A stretch of DNA of 64,000 nucleotides, taken from the NCBI RefSeq assembly GCF_007431345.1, contig NZ_CP041730.1, positions 1,798,001-1,862,000 of the forward strand, read 5' to 3'. Source of the stretch: Chitinimonas arctica (GTDB lineage Bacteria > Pseudomonadota > Gammaproteobacteria > Burkholderiales > Chitinimonadaceae). The notes under the pieces were generated by a model. The model had not been told where the DNA came from and ran no database searches. It saw only the letters and a list, made by a program, of their open reading frames with translations. The position numbers and the translations under genes are program-made. Shown piece after piece: positions 61,966 to 64,000 of the stretch (its first letter is position 1; the number at the start of each line of letters is the position of its first letter).

Positions 61966-62295
61966 TCACTCGCCCACGGTCAAGGTGATGTGGCAGGTCT
62001 GCTTCTCGATGCGGTTTCCGCGACCCTTTGCACGGGCGGAAAAACGCTTGAGACTCGGGCCCTTGTCCACATAAATGGTCGCCACCTTGAGCGCGTCGAT
62101 ATCGACGCCGTCATTGTGCTCGGCGTTGGCAACCGCAGACAACAACAACTTCTTGATGATGACCGCGCCCTTTTTCGGGCTGAAGGTCAGGATATTAAGC
62201 GCCTGCTCAACCGGCTTGCCACGCACCAGGTCAGCAACCAGGCGCGCTTTTTGAGCCGAAAGACGAGCGCCAGTCAAAATAGCGGAGGTTTGCAT
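61966..62295 (-). CDS. rplV: Ribosomal protein L22
   Basis: 109-residue L22, whose beta-hairpin lines the exit tunnel (VDKGPSLKRFSARAKGRGNRI loop, site of macrolide-resistance changes in other species). Follows rpsS by 8 bp. Confidence 0.98.
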   Translation of the reverse strand: MQTSAILTGARLSAQKARLVADLVRGKPVEQALNILTFSPKKGAVIIKKLLLSAVANAEHNDGVDIDALKVATIYVDKGPSLKRFSARAKGRGNRIEKQTCHITLTVGE

Positions 62296-62303
62296 AATCT
62301 CTG

Positions 62304-62579
62304 TTACCTCTTGGCTTTTTTGTCGGCGGCATGACCCTTGAACGTACGGGTCAGCGAGAATTCGCCTAGCTTATGACCAACCATGTTCTCGTTGATGTAC
62401 ACGGGAATATGTTGTTTACCGTTGTGCACCGCGATGGTCAGACCGACAAAGTCGGGCAGCACGGTAGAACGACGGGACCAGGTCTTTACCGGGCGCTTGT
62501 CGTGGGTCGCGCGCACTGCTTCGATCTTCTTGAGCAGATGGGCGTCGACGAACGGGCCTTTTTTAACGGAACGAGACAT
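62304..62579 (-). CDS. rpsS: Ribosomal protein S19
   Basis: 91-residue S19 of the 30S head (MSRSVKKGPFVDAHLLKKIE N-terminus, GHKLGEFSLTRTFKGH C-terminal part). Follows rplB by 6 bp. Confidence 0.98.
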   Translation of the reverse strand: MSRSVKKGPFVDAHLLKKIEAVRATHDKRPVKTWSRRSTVLPDFVGLTIAVHNGKQHIPVYINENMVGHKLGEFSLTRTFKGHAADKKAKR

Positions 62580-62585
62580 GTCTAA

Positions 62586-63416
62586 TTACCCCTTATTCGA
62601 ATACCGGCGGCGCACAATCATGTTGTCAGTGCGCTTGTTGCTACGGGTACGGTAACCCTTAGCCGGGGTACCCCATGGGCTAACAGGCACGCGACCTTCA
62701 CCAGTACGACCTTCACCACCACCGTGCGGGTGATCGATCGGGTTCATCGCCGTACCGCGAACGGTCGGACGAATACCGCGCCAGCGATTCGCGCCTGCCT
62801 TACCGATCTTGCGCAGGTTGTGCTCTTCGTTACCGACTTCACCGATGGTGGCGCGGCAATCGACGTGCACCTTGCGGATTTCACCGGAACGCAGACGCAA
62901 CTGGGCGTAGGCGCCTTCACGAGCCAGCAGCTGCACCGAAGCACCGGCCGAACGCGCGATTTGCGCACCCTTGCCAGGCTGCATCTCGATGCAATGGATG
63001 GTGCTACCAACCGGAATATTGCGCAGCGGCAGGGTGTTACCGACCTTGATCGGCGCTTCCGAACCACTGATCACTTGTGCACCGGCCTTCAAACCGCGCG
63101 GGGCAATGATGTAGCGGCGCTCGCCATCGGCGTAGCACAACAGGGCAATGTGCGCGGTGCGGTTCGGATCGTATTCCAGACGCTCGACGGTGGCGGCAAT
63201 GCCATCCTTGTTGCGACGGAAGTCGACCAAACGGTAGTGTTGCTTATGACCGCCGCCTTGATGGCGAACGGTGATCACACCACGGTTGTTACGACCGGCT
63301 TTCTTGCTTTGACTTTCCACCAGCGCAGCGTGCGGACGGCCCTTGTGCAGCTCGGGGCTTACGACCTTGACTACCGCACGGCGACCCGGGGAAGTGGGTT
63401 TTACTTTTACCAGCAT
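62586..63416 (-). CDS. rplB: Ribosomal protein L2
   Basis: 276-residue L2, needed for subunit joining and the peptidyl-transferase centre. The catalytic-region histidine lies in the conserved GTAMNPIDHPHGGGEGR segment near residues 219-235. Follows rplW by 11 bp. Confidence 0.98.
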   Translation of the reverse strand: MLVKVKPTSPGRRAVVKVVSPELHKGRPHAALVESQSKKAGRNNRGVITVRHQGGGHKQHYRLVDFRRNKDGIAATVERLEYDPNRTAHIALLCYADGERRYIIAPRGLKAGAQVISGSEAPIKVGNTLPLRNIPVGSTIHCIEMQPGKGAQIARSAGASVQLLAREGAYAQLRLRSGEIRKVHVDCRATIGEVGNEEHNLRKIGKAGANRWRGIRPTVRGTAMNPIDHPHGGGEGRTGEGRVPVSPWGTPAKGYRTRSNKRTDNMIVRRRYSNKG

Positions 63417-63427
63417 CGTCGTTCTCC

Positions 63428-63733
63428 TTACGGTGCGGCCTGCAGGTCAATTTCTTGACCTGGCTTAAGGGCAACATAGGCCTTCTTCCAGCCCTTGCGC
63501 CAGCCTGTGCTACGACCGAAACGCTTTTGCTTCGGCTTCACATTGCTGACCTGGACGGATTCGACCTGCACTTTGAACAGCAGCTCAACCGCAGCCTTGA
63601 TTTCCGGCTTGGTTGCATCGCTGGCGACACGGAAAACGACTTGCTCGTTCTTCTCGGCAACCATGGTGCTCTTTTCAGAGATCACGGGAGCGAGCAGAAC
63701 CTGCAGCAAACGATCTTCATTTAGCTGAGTCAT
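63428..63733 (-). CDS. rplW: Ribosomal protein L23
   Basis: 101-residue L23 at the tunnel exit, docking site for trigger factor and SRP (LAPVISEKSTMVAEKNEQVVF N-terminal part, KRFGRSTGWRKGWKKAYV loop). Its ATG overlaps the rplD stop by 4 bp. Confidence 0.98.
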   Translation of the reverse strand: MTQLNEDRLLQVLLAPVISEKSTMVAEKNEQVVFRVASDATKPEIKAAVELLFKVQVESVQVSNVKPKQKRFGRSTGWRKGWKKAYVALKPGQEIDLQAAP

Positions 63734-64000
63734 GCCAGGATCTCCTCGATTTGCTTGAGCGCCTCGCGAGTCACCAGGATCTTCTTGAAGCGAACCAGGC
63801 TAACCGGGTCGGCCTGCGAAGGCTCGAGAACGAGCACGTTCGGCAGATTGCGCGAAGCCAGATAGAGGTTTTCGTCAAGGTTGTCGGTGACGATCAGCGT
63901 ACGCTCGTTCAGACCCATGGCAGCCAGCTTGGCGGCGAACGCCTTGGTCTTTGGGGTTTCCGCCACGAAGGCATCCACCACCACCAGACGATCTTCACGC
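63730..64000 (-). CDS. rplD: Ribosomal protein L4 (5' end missing)
   Basis: C-terminal part of L4; the frame stays open to the right edge. Visible segments LVVVDAFVAETPKTKAFAAKL and NVLVLEPSQADPVSLVRF are typical. L4 lines the exit tunnel and, in E. coli, represses the S10 operon by attenuation and translation control. Confidence 0.96.
   Translation of the reverse strand, partial: REDRLVVVDAFVAETPKTKAFAAKLAAMGLNERTLIVTDNLDENLYLASRNLPNVLVLEPSQADPVSLVRFKKILVTREALKQIEEILA

Noticed and set aside
1..64000. CRISPR arrays, tRNA and rRNA genes, insertion sequences
   Set aside because: None was recognised by eye; no regularly spaced direct repeats, cloverleaf or transposase motifs were seen.

Overview
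The window looks like a GC-rich betaproteobacterial chromosome, most likely Neisseriales (Chromobacteriaceae or a Chitinimonas/Chitinivorax-type chitin user). This is inference from the S10-spc-alpha ribosomal cluster, the neighbouring rpsP-rimM-trmD-rplS and ffh-ypjD-pilB-pilC-pilD-coaE-zapD-yacG blocks, and the protein sequences; no rRNA gene is present to confirm it. Both edges cut a gene: mpl on the left and rplD on the right. No tRNA, rRNA, CRISPR array or insertion sequence was recognised.

Layout. 1-1.4 kb: 3' end of mpl and a stand-alone cyclic-nucleotide-binding protein. 1.4-8.6 kb: a complete histidine-utilisation operon on the minus strand (hutH, hutC, hutU, a zinc metallopeptidase, hutI, hutG), with a HutC-like operator upstream of hutH. 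9.0-11.7 kb: a visibly AT-richer two-gene unit of unknown function. Its second protein ends in Cys-Ser-Ile-Met, a textbook eukaryotic CaaX prenylation box; its first has three hydrophobic, glycine-rich blocks. This is the most unusual part of the window and looks like a transferred effector or toxin locus. 11.9-18.6 kb: AsmA-like protein, thioesterase, chemoreceptor, mnmA with a Nudix gene, a structured GC-rich repeat, and a small Ala/Lys/Glu-rich secreted protein.

18.8-31.5 kb: an N-acetylglucosamine / chitin-oligosaccharide regulon. It encodes a GlcNAc kinase, GntR regulator, NagA, SIS-type deaminase/isomerase, ABC importer (binding protein, two permeases, ATPase), a cytoplasmic GH3 beta-N-acetylhexosaminidase with a C-terminal extension, and a TonB-dependent receptor. 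Two promoters, 18.80 kb and 27.45 kb, share a nearly identical 69-bp element with four GGTAT-type half-sites at 11/16/11-bp spacing, which strongly suggests control by one regulator. The genes give a full route: outer-membrane entry, inner-membrane import, cytoplasmic hydrolysis, phosphorylation, deacetylation and deamination.

31.5-37.5 kb: an M48 peptidase, an SH3-like protein and a CHASE2 adenylate/guanylate cyclase, then yebC, psiF and xerD. 37.6-41.0 kb: rplS-trmD-rimM-rpsP and ffh. 41-48 kb: ypjD, pilBCD, coaE, zapD, yacG. 48-51.6 kb: olsB-like and plsC/olsA-like acyltransferases (probable ornithine-lipid pair), apaH and an HDOD protein. 51.6-64 kb: the alpha, spc and S10 ribosomal-protein operons, all on the minus strand, with infA absent from its usual place between secY and rpmJ.
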